Shown here piece by piece: positions 17,879 through 27,666 of a stretch of DNA of 64,000 bases; the stretch's first letter is position 1, and every line of letters starts with the position of its first letter. The position numbers and the translations under genes are program-made. This DNA comes from Prevotellaceae bacterium UBA1716 (GTDB lineage Bacteria; Bacteroidota; Bacteroidia; Bacteroidales; Bacteroidaceae): the NCBI GenBank assembly GCA_002317225.1, contig DCIW01000195.1:19598-83597 (forward strand), read 5' to 3'. The notes below the pieces were generated by a model. That model worked only from the letters and a program-made list of their open reading frames with translations, was not told the DNA's origin and ran no database searches.

Positions 17879-18183
17879 TTGACAACGGACTACGGACAGC
17901 AGACAACGGACAAATGTCTTAGGACTATGGCCTTATGTCTATGGACGTTAAAAGAAGAATATTTCATTCAATTCTTACATATATTCTCGTGCCGACCAAT
18001 GAGAAGTGATTTCTGACCGAGTTGGCACACAAGTTTTTTCTCCGACTAAGTTAGAAGAGAAAAAATAAGGGAACCGAGAAATCGGTTCCCTTTCTTGTTG
18101 TTATTGGGACGTGGAGGAGAAACTCCACGAACAGGGGCTGTTAGATGGGCAGAAGGGCATGAGCCTTTGCCTGCCAGGAGATC
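17879..18183. other. gyrB-ftsZ convergent spacer with ACGGAC-type repeats
   Basis: The 305-bp spacer opens with degenerate direct repeats built on ACGGAC (17881-17911, spaced 8-12 bp), similar to copies at 46905-46988. A strong bidirectional terminator lies at 18067-18096. I see no gene in it. Confidence 0.5.
18067..18096. terminator. bidirectional terminator between gyrB and ftsZ
   Basis: A perfect 11-bp stem AAGGGAACCGA/TCGGTTCCCTT with a GAAA loop has T-rich sequence on one side and A-rich on the other, serving both converging genes. Confidence 0.9.
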
Positions 18184-19485
18184 TTAGAAGGTGATAACTG
18201 AGAGATTATCGTTGCTGCTAGAGTCGTTGGCACGCTCATTGAACTGCTTGAGAGTCTCCTTTGAACGCTTATAGGTTGGAGAAGTCTCGACCATAGAGAT
18301 GATATCTTCGTTGTCAAGATCGTCTTCGCGGAAGATGTAGCTGTATGTAGGGCGACGGATTGAGCGGTTCTTCTTGTCTGGTCCATAGATACGTTCACGA
18401 CGATTTGCACGTTCTGCTGCCTCTTCGGCGAGTTCTGCTTCACGTTGCTGCTGTTCCTTATCACGAGCGATAAGACGACTTCCAAGTTCGTCAGAATCGA
18501 TATCCTCAACACCAAAACCAGTTGCAAGGACTGTAATCTTTACACGATCCTTGAGATCTGGGTCAACAGAAAGTCCCCACTTTACTTCAACATCTTCTGT
18601 CTTAATCTTCTCCATGAACTCATGAACCTCGTTCATTTCCTCCATCATAAGAACATCGCCATTCTCATTTGCAGGACCTGCAATACGAAGGAGGATACGC
18701 TTTGAACGGTAAATATCATTGTTGTTGAGAAGAGGAGAATTAAGTGCATCGTTGATAGCTTCAGTAACACGACCTTCGCCTGAACCATAACCCGAACTCA
18801 TGATTGCAACACCACCATCCTTGAGGACAGTAGACACATCGTTGAAGTCGAGGTTGATGATGCCATGCATGGTGATGATTTCAGCAATCGACTTTGCTGC
18901 ATTACAGAGTGTGTCATCAGCCTTTGCAAATGCATCGATGATAGACATTTGTTGATAGATTTCGCGAAGACGCTCGTTGTTGATTACGAGAAGGGCATCA
19001 ACATTCTTGCTGATTTCCTCGACACCATCGAGAGCCTGATCAATCTTGCGGTTTCCTTCCCAACGGAATGGGATGGTTACAATACCAACGGTAAGAATGC
19101 CCATATCCTTTGCAGTCTTTGCAATGATAGGAGCAGCACCAGTACCAGTACCGCCACCCATACCAGCAGTCACAAAGACCATACGAGTTCCATCGCTAAG
19201 CATACGCTTGATATCCTCGAGAGACTCTTCTGTAGCCTTGCGAGCGCGCTCAGGGCGGTTACCAGCACCAAGTCCTTCGGTACCGAGTTGAATCTTTTGT
19301 GGCACTGGAGAATCTTGAAGTGCCTTATTATCTGTATTACAAACCACGAAAGTGACATCGTGGATACCTTCATTGTACATATGGTTGACGGCATTGCTAC
19401 CACCGCCACCAACACCAATAACCTTAATAATGCTTGTAGGACCTTGATTAAAGTTGAAGATCATCTCGTCGTTAAGTTCTGGCAT
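18184..19485 (-). CDS. ftsZ: cell division protein FtsZ
   Basis: Tubulin-like GTPase forming the division ring. The 433-residue protein has the tubulin signature GGGTGTG (110-116), NTDNKAL and the T7 loop NLDFNDV. The C-terminal tail (about 330-433) is charged and low-complexity, with an RANRRERIYG segment, and ends NDNLSVITF. That tail should contact FtsA through its last residues. It is the last gene of the dcw cluster, 91 bp after ftsA. Confidence 0.97.
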   Translation of the reverse strand: MPELNDEMIFNFNQGPTSIIKVIGVGGGGSNAVNHMYNEGIHDVTFVVCNTDNKALQDSPVPQKIQLGTEGLGAGNRPERARKATEESLEDIKRMLSDGTRMVFVTAGMGGGTGTGAAPIIAKTAKDMGILTVGIVTIPFRWEGNRKIDQALDGVEEISKNVDALLVINNERLREIYQQMSIIDAFAKADDTLCNAAKSIAEIITMHGIINLDFNDVSTVLKDGGVAIMSSGYGSGEGRVTEAINDALNSPLLNNNDIYRSKRILLRIAGPANENGDVLMMEEMNEVHEFMEKIKTEDVEVKWGLSVDPDLKDRVKITVLATGFGVEDIDSDELGSRLIARDKEQQQREAELAEEAAERANRRERIYGPDKKNRSIRRPTYSYIFREDDLDNEDIISMVETSPTYKRSKETLKQFNERANDSSSNDNLSVITF

Positions 19486-19576
19486 ATATATGTTATTTTA
19501 TAGATTACTAATGAAATTATTTGAAAGATTGGGATTATTAGTCAAAGCGAGTGACAAGTACCCAACAATGTGATTA

Positions 19577-21190
19577 TTAATCGTCGTTGACAATGTCATT
19601 AAGCCAGCTCTTAAAGCGTCCGATAGTACCATTTTCCTTGTTGGCACGACGAACAGAAATATCGAGAGCCTCAACGGCAGTCTTAAGCATATTTGTTAAC
19701 TCAGCACCTTCTTTAAGACTCTGCTTATACTTGTCCTTCGGAGAAAGAGCTGCAACGCAATCATCATAGCGGTCGTCAATAGCATCAAATGCCTTAAGAA
19801 CAAGTTCTCCCGCTTCCTGACGCACCTTCTTGTCCTTGCCTTCCTGCTCAACTTTAGCACGCATAGCACGAACAGCCTCAACCTGCTTACGAATGTTAGA
19901 CTTGATTTCGTCGAATGTCACTGCGACCTTTGCTTCAGCCTCTGCTGCAGCCTCTATCTCTTGCTGACGCTTGCGGCGCTCATCTTCCTGCTGCTGCTTC
20001 TCGAAGAGATCAACATTGCAAGCCTCACCACCACATGGAACTTGGCCCGCAAGAAGAAGGGAAAGAATAGTGTTGGACATTGCATTGTCAAGAACAAGCG
20101 AACCTGCGTTCGAAGTCTTAACTACAGGTTGGGTAAGAGTGCGAGCAACACGAACCTTCTCAACCTTATTTGTAGATAGGAAAGCCTTCTCGATATTCTT
20201 CATATTGGCACCACCACCAGTAAGGACAATACCTGCAAGAAGTTTGCCGCTATAGTTGGAGTTGACAATCTGAGAGTTAACGTTAGCAATGATTTCCGTG
20301 ATTCGAGACTCAATAATACGCTTGATGATAGAAACATCAATGTGGCGTCCATCAGTTGAGACATAAGTCTGGTTGTCATCATCGATAGAGTCGCTGTCCT
20401 GCGAACAAGCATCACCATACTTGAGTTTCAAGTCTTCAGCCTCTGCACCTTCGATTTGAATAGAGGCGAAGTCCTTATTAATATTATTAGAACCGAGAGG
20501 AATAGTTACCAAATAGCGGCAGATATTGTTCTTAAACACGATAACTGTCGTTGTGTCAGCACCGAGGTCAACAAGCACACAACCAGAACGCTTCTCGCTG
20601 TCGGTAAGAACTTTATCTGCGAGATGACAAGGTGAGATGAACTCCTCAACAATATCAACATTAAGGTTGTCGAAGCAAGTATTCACATTGCCGCGAAGTG
20701 AAGACTTTGCGATAATGTCAACATATTCACCTTCGATATTTGTGCCCATAACGCCGACTGGGTCAGCCACGAGATTGGAGTCAACAAGATATTCCTGGGC
20801 GTAGTTCTCAAGAACCTCATAGTCAGCAAAAGGAATCTCATAGCTTTCCTGACGTATATTGTCAATAATTTCGTTAGTGATAAACGTCTGCATGAGCATG
20901 TTGCGACGTATCACAGTCTTATAAGAACGCAAAGACTGACCGCTGATGCCCACGTAGGCACGGGCAATCTTAGTCTTGAGTACAGTCTCAAGCTTTGCGA
21001 TGATGTTGTTGATAGACTGATAGGTCTTTTCGATGTTATAAACCATACCACGCTTGATGCAAGCAGTAGTCTTTTCCTCTGCGTAAGCGAGGACCTGCAT
21101 GGTTCCATCTTTCTTTCTTCCTGCAATACCTGAAATCTTGGATGAACCAAGTTCGATTGCCACGATAAAATCTTTTTCCGATAATGCCAT
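19577..21190 (-). CDS. ftsA: cell division protein FtsA with long C-terminal extension
   Basis: Actin-like ATPase that tethers FtsZ to the membrane. The actin core (about 1-395) has VAIELGSSKISG, VLVDLGADTTTV and GIVLTGGGANMKNI. At 537 residues it is more than 100 longer than E. coli FtsA. The extra part (about 400-520) is a charged coiled coil (EKQQQEDERRKRQQEIEAAA), before a terminal amphipathic helix IGRFKSWLNDIV that fits the membrane-targeting sequence. FtsZ follows and ftsQ precedes (21 bp). Confidence 0.95.
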   Translation of the reverse strand: MALSEKDFIVAIELGSSKISGIAGRKKDGTMQVLAYAEEKTTACIKRGMVYNIEKTYQSINNIIAKLETVLKTKIARAYVGISGQSLRSYKTVIRRNMLMQTFITNEIIDNIRQESYEIPFADYEVLENYAQEYLVDSNLVADPVGVMGTNIEGEYVDIIAKSSLRGNVNTCFDNLNVDIVEEFISPCHLADKVLTDSEKRSGCVLVDLGADTTTVIVFKNNICRYLVTIPLGSNNINKDFASIQIEGAEAEDLKLKYGDACSQDSDSIDDDNQTYVSTDGRHIDVSIIKRIIESRITEIIANVNSQIVNSNYSGKLLAGIVLTGGGANMKNIEKAFLSTNKVEKVRVARTLTQPVVKTSNAGSLVLDNAMSNTILSLLLAGQVPCGGEACNVDLFEKQQQEDERRKRQQEIEAAAEAEAKVAVTFDEIKSNIRKQVEAVRAMRAKVEQEGKDKKVRQEAGELVLKAFDAIDDRYDDCVAALSPKDKYKQSLKEGAELTNMLKTAVEALDISVRRANKENGTIGRFKSWLNDIVNDD

Positions 21191-21211
21191 AGGTATATGT
21201 CGATTTTTCTG

Positions 21212-21979
21212 TTAATTCTTATGTTTAGTACAGATTACCTGATTGTCATACTGTAGGTCGATGCGGGCATACTTGTTCCAGCCCACAGTGTTAAGAGCCT
21301 TATCATAGAACTCCTTAAGATGTTCAAACTTCTTCTCGTAGTTGTCGATACTACCGAGATATACAATGTGATCGCCGACACGGGGAACAAGTTCGAGAAG
21401 AGGCTTGCGATGCTTGTCGCGTGTCACATACACTTGCTCTATCTGACTGTTCCAAAAGTCATCATCCTCGATGAAGCGTGCGAGTTCGACAAGACTTGTA
21501 GTTGCAAAATTTTGGTCGATATCGCCTGTCATCGTTATGAGATTGGCAACATAATTGTTCTTTGCAAGCACTTTTCCCTTTGCATCAACAAAATATCCGT
21601 CACGCCCATTAGGAAGAATGTACACTACAGGAGTACGCTGCTCGATATTGATACAGAGCTTGTTGCTCGAAGTCTTGTAGCATTCCACCTTCTCGATGAA
21701 GTCGTTTGAGCGGATAAGTTCCTCAATCTTCTTTGTGTCTACAGTACTCAGGAGTTCGCCCTTTGGATAGAGTCCGGCATTGCGGAGTATTGTTTCCACT
21801 TGCTTTTCATCGATGAAACGTGCGGAAGGATTCTTCTTCACAACAAGTTGGACATCAGTACAACGAGCCTGAGGATCAGGCTTGGACATAGTTATCATGG
21901 CATAGACAACATAGGCGATCAATCCGATGAAGAGGAGTGATATAAGTATGAGTTTTGTTATTTTTGCTGCTTTTGCCAT
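21212..21979 (-). CDS. ftsQ: cell division protein FtsQ
   Basis: The 255-residue bitopic protein has a basic cytoplasmic tail, one membrane helix (about 7-30) and a periplasmic part with a POTRA-like region (VKKNPSARFIDEKQVETIL) and beta domain. Identity rests on size, topology and position between murC and ftsA, since FtsQ sequences diverge strongly. It connects FtsA/FtsK to the FtsB/FtsL and septal synthase complex. Confidence 0.85.
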   Translation of the reverse strand: MAKAAKITKLILISLLFIGLIAYVVYAMITMSKPDPQARCTDVQLVVKKNPSARFIDEKQVETILRNAGLYPKGELLSTVDTKKIEELIRSNDFIEKVECYKTSSNKLCINIEQRTPVVYILPNGRDGYFVDAKGKVLAKNNYVANLITMTGDIDQNFATTSLVELARFIEDDDFWNSQIEQVYVTRDKHRKPLLELVPRVGDHIVYLGSIDNYEKKFEHLKEFYDKALNTVGWNKYARIDLQYDNQVICTKHKN

Positions 21980-22111
21980 AGTGGGCGATTGTTTTTATAG
22001 GGCTTCCGTTGGAAACGGAGAGCGGTGGGATAGTGAATGAGGGTGTATTTGGGAAGGCGATAAACGCCTGTTGGGAGCACGAACCGTCTATTTAAGAGTC
22101 AAGAAACCGCG
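21980..22111. other. ftsQ-murC spacer with two hairpins
   Basis: The 132-bp gap holds TCCGTT-GGA-AACGGA (22005-22019) and AGGCG-ATAAA-CGCCT (22055-22069). Similar AACGGAGAG strings occur near 7830 and 8600. They could be mRNA stability hairpins or small dispersed repeats. Confidence 0.35.
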
Positions 22112-23476
22112 TTAGAGAGTGGAGAGGATCTTGGTAATCTCTGGGACGTAGTTCTCGATGTCGCCTGCACCGAGGGAGATGAGAACATCGAAGTCGGGGT
22201 GGCGTGCTATATCGAGGATATCCTCCTTGTGGATGAGATGCTTCTCGATGCCAGGGCGGAGATTATTGTAGATGAGTTCGCTTGTAACGCCTTCGATAGG
22301 AAGTTCGCGAGCAGGGTAGATATCACAGAGATAGACCTCGTCGAGAAGCGAAAGGGCATCTGCAAACTCACGGTAGAAGTCGCGAGTACGAGTGTAGAGG
22401 TGAGGTTGGAAGATTGCTGCAATCTTCTTGTCCTGATAGAGTTCGCGAATAGACTTCACAGACGAACTAATCTCATTTGGATGATGAGCATAGTCGGAAA
22501 GGAAGACCATATGGTCGTTCTTCACCTTAAAGTCGAAACGACGGTCAACACCCTGGAAAGACTTCATGCCTTCACGGAGTTCATCGTCAGTAGCACCCGC
22601 AAGTTGGGCAAGAGCCATAGCAGCAATACCATTTTCAATATTGATGCTTACAGGAACACCGAGTTGGATATCCTTAATCACACCCTTAGGAGAAACGAAA
22701 TCGAAGAATATCTCACCATTGCCGATGCGAATATTCTCAGCATGATAATCGCCTTCGTTGCGGTCGTAATCATACACCGTAACACCCTCCTGAACATCAG
22801 CCTTCATCTCAAGATTGCGGTGGATAATGAGAGCACCACCTGGTTGGATGAGCGATGTGTACTTACGGAAACTCTCGAGATAAGCCTCTTTAGTTCCATA
22901 AATATCAAGGTGATCAGGGTCAGTAGCAGTGATGACCGTTGCATAAGGACGAAGCCAATGGAAGGAGCGGTCGAACTCGTCAGCCTCAATCACCACATAA
23001 TCCGATTCCTTAGAAAGCAAGTAGTTCGTGCCATAATTCTTAGAGATGCCGCCGAGGAAAGCATTACACTTCACATGACTCTGGTGCAAAAGATGAGCAG
23101 CCATAGTAGAAGTGGTAGTCTTGCCATGAGTACCAGCAGCACAAAGTCCCTTATGCGACTGAGTCAAGAAACCAAGAACCTGAGCACGCTTCTGTATGTC
23201 GAATCCGTTTTCACGGAAGAATGTGAGTTCCTTATGTTCAGAAGGAATAGCAGGAGTATAGACAACGAGAGTAGTCTCCTTGTCCTTGAAGCAAGGTGCG
23301 ATAGTCTCTACATTTTCCTCATAATGAATCTGAGCACCTTCTTCGATAAGCTTTTCTGTAAGGTCGGATGGAGTTTTGTCATAACCTCCCACGTTATATC
23401 CTTCGCTGAGGAAATAACGAACGAGAGCACTCATTCCAATGCCACCTGCACCTACGAAATATATTGATTTAATCAT
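22112..23476 (-). CDS. murC: UDP-N-acetylmuramate--L-alanine ligase
   Basis: Adds L-alanine to UDP-MurNAc in the cytoplasm, the first peptide step of peptidoglycan synthesis. An N-terminal dinucleotide-like fold has GAGGIGMSAL. The ATP loop is GTHGKTTTS (115-123), followed by EADEFDRSF. The Mur C-terminal domain has DYAHHPNEI and FQPHLYTRT. The 454-residue length is normal. It sits between murG (17 bp) and ftsQ. Confidence 0.96.
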   Translation of the reverse strand: MIKSIYFVGAGGIGMSALVRYFLSEGYNVGGYDKTPSDLTEKLIEEGAQIHYEENVETIAPCFKDKETTLVVYTPAIPSEHKELTFFRENGFDIQKRAQVLGFLTQSHKGLCAAGTHGKTTTSTMAAHLLHQSHVKCNAFLGGISKNYGTNYLLSKESDYVVIEADEFDRSFHWLRPYATVITATDPDHLDIYGTKEAYLESFRKYTSLIQPGGALIIHRNLEMKADVQEGVTVYDYDRNEGDYHAENIRIGNGEIFFDFVSPKGVIKDIQLGVPVSINIENGIAAMALAQLAGATDDELREGMKSFQGVDRRFDFKVKNDHMVFLSDYAHHPNEISSSVKSIRELYQDKKIAAIFQPHLYTRTRDFYREFADALSLLDEVYLCDIYPARELPIEGVTSELIYNNLRPGIEKHLIHKEDILDIARHPDFDVLISLGAGDIENYVPEITKILSTL

Positions 23477-23493
23477 TTTCTTTCAATTAAGAA

Positions 23494-24618
23494 TTAAGAA
23501 TTTCCTTGAGCCAACTTCCAAACCTCCTCAGCAATAATGTCTGCTGAATTATGGAATGCAAGCTTGAGCACATTCTCAGAGAGAGACTTGAGTTTAGCAT
23601 CATCAACCACAGTTGCCAAGGCTGTTGATATGAGAACCGAACGAGCATCCTTGTCAGCAACAAAGATTGCAGCATCCTTTGTTGAGAGAGCTTGAGCGTT
23701 CTTTGTCTGATGATCCTCTGCCACATTAGGCGAAGGAACAAGGATACAAGGCTTACCGAGCAAACAAAGTTCGGAAATAGAACTTGCACCCGCACGAGAG
23801 ATAACCACATCAGCTGCAGCATAAGCGGCATCCATATTTGAGATGAAGTCAGTCACCACGAGGTTCTCAACCTTCTCACTCTTAGCAAGACTCTGAGCAA
23901 TCTCAGCACTATAGTACTTACCAGTCTGCCAAATGAACTGTACCCCACTCTTTCTGATTTCCTCAAGATGAGTGAGTACGCTCTCATTGACTGTACGGGC
24001 ACCAAGACTACCACCGATAATGAGAACAGTACGTTTTTCCGGGTCAAGACCGAAAGCCTTAACTGCATCAGCCTTTGATATATTTGCATCGAGAAGGTTC
24101 TGTCTAACAGGATTGCCAGTCATGATAATCTTATCAGCAGGGAAGAAACGCTCCATTCCACTATATGCCACACAAACCTTCTTTGCCTTCTTCGCAAGCG
24201 ACTTGTTAGTCACACCTGCATACGAATTCTGTTCCTGAATAAGGCAAGGAACACCCATCGCATAAGCAGCATTGAGAGTTGGAGCAGAAGCATAACCGCC
24301 CACACCTACAGCCACATGAGGCTTGAAGTCCTTTATGATTTGCTTAACCTGTGCCTTGCTCTTGAAGAAATCAATCATCACACCGATATTCTTCGGACTC
24401 CAAAGCGGACGGATAAGACCGCGAACAGGCAAACCGACAATCTTATAACCAGCGGCAGGAACACGCTGCATCTCCATACGACCATCAGCTCCCACAAACA
24501 GAATCTCTGCTTCAGGGTGCTGTTTCTTTATAGCGTTGGCAATGGAAACAGCCGGAAAGATATGTCCTCCCGTACCGCCACCACTGACTATTACTCTTAA
24601 ATTTTCGTTCTGTTCCAT
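23494..24618 (-). CDS. murG: undecaprenyldiphospho-muramoylpentapeptide beta-N-acetylglucosaminyltransferase
   Basis: Converts lipid I to lipid II on the inner face of the membrane. The N-terminal glycine-rich loop GGGTGGHIFPA (14-24) and GVGGYAS are the acceptor-site motifs. The C-terminal GT28 domain has GGSLGAR, and SRAGASSISELCLLGKPCILVPSPNVAEDHQ is the UDP-GlcNAc site. The 374-residue length is normal. It lies within the dcw cluster, 155 bp after ftsW. Confidence 0.96.
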   Translation of the reverse strand: MEQNENLRVIVSGGGTGGHIFPAVSIANAIKKQHPEAEILFVGADGRMEMQRVPAAGYKIVGLPVRGLIRPLWSPKNIGVMIDFFKSKAQVKQIIKDFKPHVAVGVGGYASAPTLNAAYAMGVPCLIQEQNSYAGVTNKSLAKKAKKVCVAYSGMERFFPADKIIMTGNPVRQNLLDANISKADAVKAFGLDPEKRTVLIIGGSLGARTVNESVLTHLEEIRKSGVQFIWQTGKYYSAEIAQSLAKSEKVENLVVTDFISNMDAAYAAADVVISRAGASSISELCLLGKPCILVPSPNVAEDHQTKNAQALSTKDAAIFVADKDARSVLISTALATVVDDAKLKSLSENVLKLAFHNSADIIAEEVWKLAQGNS

Positions 24619-24773
24619 TTCTTTTAGGCGTCTTGATTAATATAGCTAAAGCTATAAAACCTTATTTTTAACGAGCAAATATACGAAATAAAAATTGAAT
24701 TCTTGGTCAAGAAAGAAAGAAATCGCACTTAAAGTGCCAAAATATTGCTAAAAGCGTCCAATAAAGGCCTTAT
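24619..24773. other. murG-ftsW spacer with palindromes and a possible internal promoter
   Basis: The 155-bp gap is unusually long for this cluster. It holds TATAGC-TAAA-GCTATA (24641-24656) and TTCTTG-GT-CAAGAA (24701-24714). A minus-strand TATATTTG (24676-24683) fits TAnnTTTG but has no well-spaced -33. A secondary promoter for murG-murC-ftsQAZ is possible. Confidence 0.35.
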
Positions 24774-26201
24774 TCAGACCATTGTGCCGTCAGTTGTATA
24801 TTCAAGAGTCTCTCCTTGCACGGCAGATTGTTCCGGCATCTTCGACTTAGCCTGAACTGTTGCATAACGGCTGACACTAAGAATCATGCCGATGTAGAAA
24901 CTTGTGATAAGGATTGATGAACCACCCTTACTGATGAGAGGCAAAGTCTGACCTGTCACAGGGAACGCTCCCACTGCAACAGCCATATTGACTAGTGCCT
25001 GAAGCACCATCATCATACCAAGTCCGAGTACCAGATATGCAGGGAAGAATCGCTTGCACTTCTGTGCGATTCGGCCGCATCGTATAAGAAGCACGATATA
25101 GAGACCCATGATGAGAAGCGAACCGAACAAGCCCATCTCCTCCACAATGATTGCATAGATGAAGTCCGACTCCGCATGCTGAAGGAAGTCTCGCTGAATA
25201 GAGTTGCCCGGACCACGACCAATCACATTCGAATTAGCAACAGCAATCTTTGCGTATGTAGTCTGCGAGTTCTTGTCACCGAGAAGTTCTGCGATTTCAA
25301 GTTTGCGTTGATATTCGTTGATAGCCTTATTATATTCAGGAGAGCCATGCTCGCACTTCGATTCGAGTTGTTGTACAAACTTCTGGAAGTCAGCCTCTTT
25401 CTTCGCTTTTGCCTCGGCATCGTTCTCAAGACCGAAGGCACGCATGATACGGTGCTTACCAGTTACGACACGACTCATACCAGGTATCTCTGCTAATGTA
25501 TCATCAGGGAGGGCCATCGCCAACAAACCAACAACCACGGCAAATGCTCCGATGCACAGACATCCCTTACCTATCAAATCCATAGGAACATGTGCAAACA
25601 ACATCATCAGCACAATTACGAGGAAAAGCATAGATGCAGTTGATACATTATCGATAAAGATAAGTCCACAGACGAGAATCGTCAAGCCACTCACGATGGC
25701 AAAAGGCATGTATCGCTTACCTTTCGTGGCACCAACAACAATCTTCTCCTTGCCACGCACAATCTGCCTCTGTTCTGCCTGAGTCTTTGCAAGAATGACA
25801 GCAACAGACATGATAAGGGCACACTTGGCAAACTCCGAAGGTTGGAAACTGATACCACCTATATTCATCCATCTGTTGGTACCATTAAGTTCTCCTCCCG
25901 CTCCACCAAGAGCAGTGATTGCCAGCAAGATAACCGCCAACGGCAAGAGTGCCAAAGGGAAGAGCATGAACCACTTACAAGGTATACGATGCACGAAAAG
26001 GATGACTCCGAGACCCACCACGAGGAAGAATGCCTGACTGAGCATAGGTCCCATGTGAGTAGTGCTGTCGAACGTCATACGACTTGACGCACTGTACACC
26101 TCAACAAGCGAGACCATACAGAGCAGGAACCATATCATCCAGATGACCTTGTCGCCCTTGAAGATATTGCCTTTGAATATTTCAGAAATATATTTGCCCA
26201 C
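24774..26201 (-). CDS. ftsW: peptidoglycan polymerase FtsW (SEDS family)
   Basis: SEDS glycosyltransferase that polymerises lipid II with FtsI at the septum. Ten membrane helices are predicted, with SEDS motifs NRWMNIGGISFQPSEFAK and the catalytic-loop-like region SDFIYAIIVEEMG. Late motifs include TGQTLPLISKGGSS. At 475 residues it is longer than the E. coli protein (414). A charged insert of roughly 60 residues (about 245-310, FQKFVQQLESK region) enlarges the large periplasmic loop. Position between murD and murG supports FtsW rather than RodA. Confidence 0.93.
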   Translation of the reverse strand: MGKYISEIFKGNIFKGDKVIWMIWFLLCMVSLVEVYSASSRMTFDSTTHMGPMLSQAFFLVVGLGVILFVHRIPCKWFMLFPLALLPLAVILLAITALGGAGGELNGTNRWMNIGGISFQPSEFAKCALIMSVAVILAKTQAEQRQIVRGKEKIVVGATKGKRYMPFAIVSGLTILVCGLIFIDNVSTASMLFLVIVLMMLFAHVPMDLIGKGCLCIGAFAVVVGLLAMALPDDTLAEIPGMSRVVTGKHRIMRAFGLENDAEAKAKKEADFQKFVQQLESKCEHGSPEYNKAINEYQRKLEIAELLGDKNSQTTYAKIAVANSNVIGRGPGNSIQRDFLQHAESDFIYAIIVEEMGLFGSLLIMGLYIVLLIRCGRIAQKCKRFFPAYLVLGLGMMMVLQALVNMAVAVGAFPVTGQTLPLISKGGSSILITSFYIGMILSVSRYATVQAKSKMPEQSAVQGETLEYTTDGTMV

Positions 26202-26216
26202 TATTCAATATTGTTA

Positions 26217-27548
26217 TTAGAGGTTCTTCACGCACTCCTTGAACTGCTCACCACGATCCTCCATATTCTTGAAGAGGTCAAAGCTTGCACAACAAGGACT
26301 CAAAAGTACACAGCTGCCTGGCTTAGCCATCTTAAAGCACTCGTCCACACAGTCTTTCATCGACTTCACGTCTGCTATTGGAATACCGAAGTTGTCGAAT
26401 GCAGCATGGAGCTTTGAGTTGTCAACTCCCATGAACACAAGACCGATACACTTTTCCTTAACGAGGTCGAAAATCTCCGAGTAGTCGTTGCCCTTGTCCT
26501 TACCGCCGAGGATGAGAACTGTTGGTTGAGTCATGCTCTCGAGTGCATACCAACAAGCATTGACATTAGTAGCCTTTGAGTCGTTCACAAAGTCAACTCC
26601 ACGCACACGACCAGCCTTTTCAAGACGATGTTCCACACCTGCGAAGTTGCTCAAGCCTTTACGAATCTGTTCCTTGCTAACTCCCGCAATGTCAGCAGTT
26701 ATACCTGCTGCGAGAGAGTTATAGAGGTTATGCTTTCCACGGAGTGCGAGTTCTTCCTGTTCCATATTGAAAGGCACTGGACCCTCAATGACAAATTCCT
26801 TGTCAGCCACATAACCGATGGCTGCATCTTCCTTAAATTCGGAGAATGGACAAAGGCGAGCCTTGATGTTATACTTCGCGAGTTCCTTAGTGACAACTGG
26901 GTCGTCGTTCCAGAAGATAAAGGCATCATCCTCAGTTTGGTTCTGTATGATACGCATCTTGCTGTCTACGTAGTTCTGGAACTTAAAGTCGTAGCGGTCG
27001 AGATGGTCAGGAGTGATGTTCATGAGGATAGCGATATCAGCCTTGAAGTCGTACATGTTATCAAGCTGGAAACTGCTGAGTTCGATTACATAATAGTCGA
27101 AATTAGCCTCTGCAACCTGAAGGGCAAGACTCGAACCAATATTGCCTGCAAGACCAACATTGTATCCTGCCTCCTTGAGGATGTGGTAGATGAGCGAAGT
27201 GGTAGTAGTCTTACCATTCGAACCAGTAATACAAATCATCTTGGCATTAGTATAACGACCTGCAAACTCAATTTCAGAGATGATAGGAATCTGCTTTTCC
27301 TTAATCTTCACAATCATAGGAGCGTTGTCTGGGATACCAGGGCTCTTGATGATTTCGTCTGCATTGAGGATAAGTTCCTCAGTATGTTGTCCTTCCTCCC
27401 AAACAATACCATGACTGTCAAGGAGTTCCTTATATCTATCTTTAATCTTAGACATATCCGAAACGAACACGTCAAAACCTTCTTTCTTTGCCAACACTGC
27501 AGCTCCTGCACCACTTTCGGCTGCACCTAAAATTACTATTCTTTTCAT
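26217..27548 (-). CDS. murD: UDP-N-acetylmuramoylalanine--D-glutamate ligase
   Basis: Adds D-glutamate to UDP-MurNAc-L-Ala. The ATP loop is TGSNGKTTTT (108-117), with ELSSFQLD, MNITPDHLDRY, and the C-terminal DSKATNVNAC and LILGGKDKGNDY. The 443-residue length is normal. Its ATG is only 2 bp after a 50-bp repeated palindromic element that is also found before thrC, so the element replaces any normal ribosome-binding region. Confidence 0.96.
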   Translation of the reverse strand: MKRIVILGAAESGAGAAVLAKKEGFDVFVSDMSKIKDRYKELLDSHGIVWEEGQHTEELILNADEIIKSPGIPDNAPMIVKIKEKQIPIISEIEFAGRYTNAKMICITGSNGKTTTTSLIYHILKEAGYNVGLAGNIGSSLALQVAEANFDYYVIELSSFQLDNMYDFKADIAILMNITPDHLDRYDFKFQNYVDSKMRIIQNQTEDDAFIFWNDDPVVTKELAKYNIKARLCPFSEFKEDAAIGYVADKEFVIEGPVPFNMEQEELALRGKHNLYNSLAAGITADIAGVSKEQIRKGLSNFAGVEHRLEKAGRVRGVDFVNDSKATNVNACWYALESMTQPTVLILGGKDKGNDYSEIFDLVKEKCIGLVFMGVDNSKLHAAFDNFGIPIADVKSMKDCVDECFKMAKPGSCVLLSPCCASFDLFKNMEDRGEQFKECVKNL

Positions 27549-27550
27549 AA

Positions 27551-27600
27551 AGCCCCCCGACCCCCCAAGGGGGCGTCCATCCGGTTTGGGGGAGGATGGT
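27551..27600 (-). repeat. 50-bp dispersed element, copy directly upstream of murD
   Basis: Read on the minus strand it runs from ACCATCCTCCCCC through GGATGGACGCCCCC to GGGGGGCT and matches the copy at 41877-41926 in 46 of 50 positions. Both copies point the same way relative to the gene and end within 6 bp of the start codon. It contains GC-rich palindromic arms able to form a hairpin over the initiation site. Confidence 0.85.
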
Positions 27601-27666
27601 ATTTGTTTGTTAATGTATTTTATTATTTGATAACTGCATTTATTAATGGACAGCTGCCCGCATGGC

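Noticed and set aside
22199..23467. 422-codon open frame on the plus strand
   Set aside because: It is fully antisense to murC, has no recognisable domain, and reflects the codon bias of the real gene.
26628..27530. 300-codon open frame on the plus strand
   Set aside because: It is antisense to murD with no family features.
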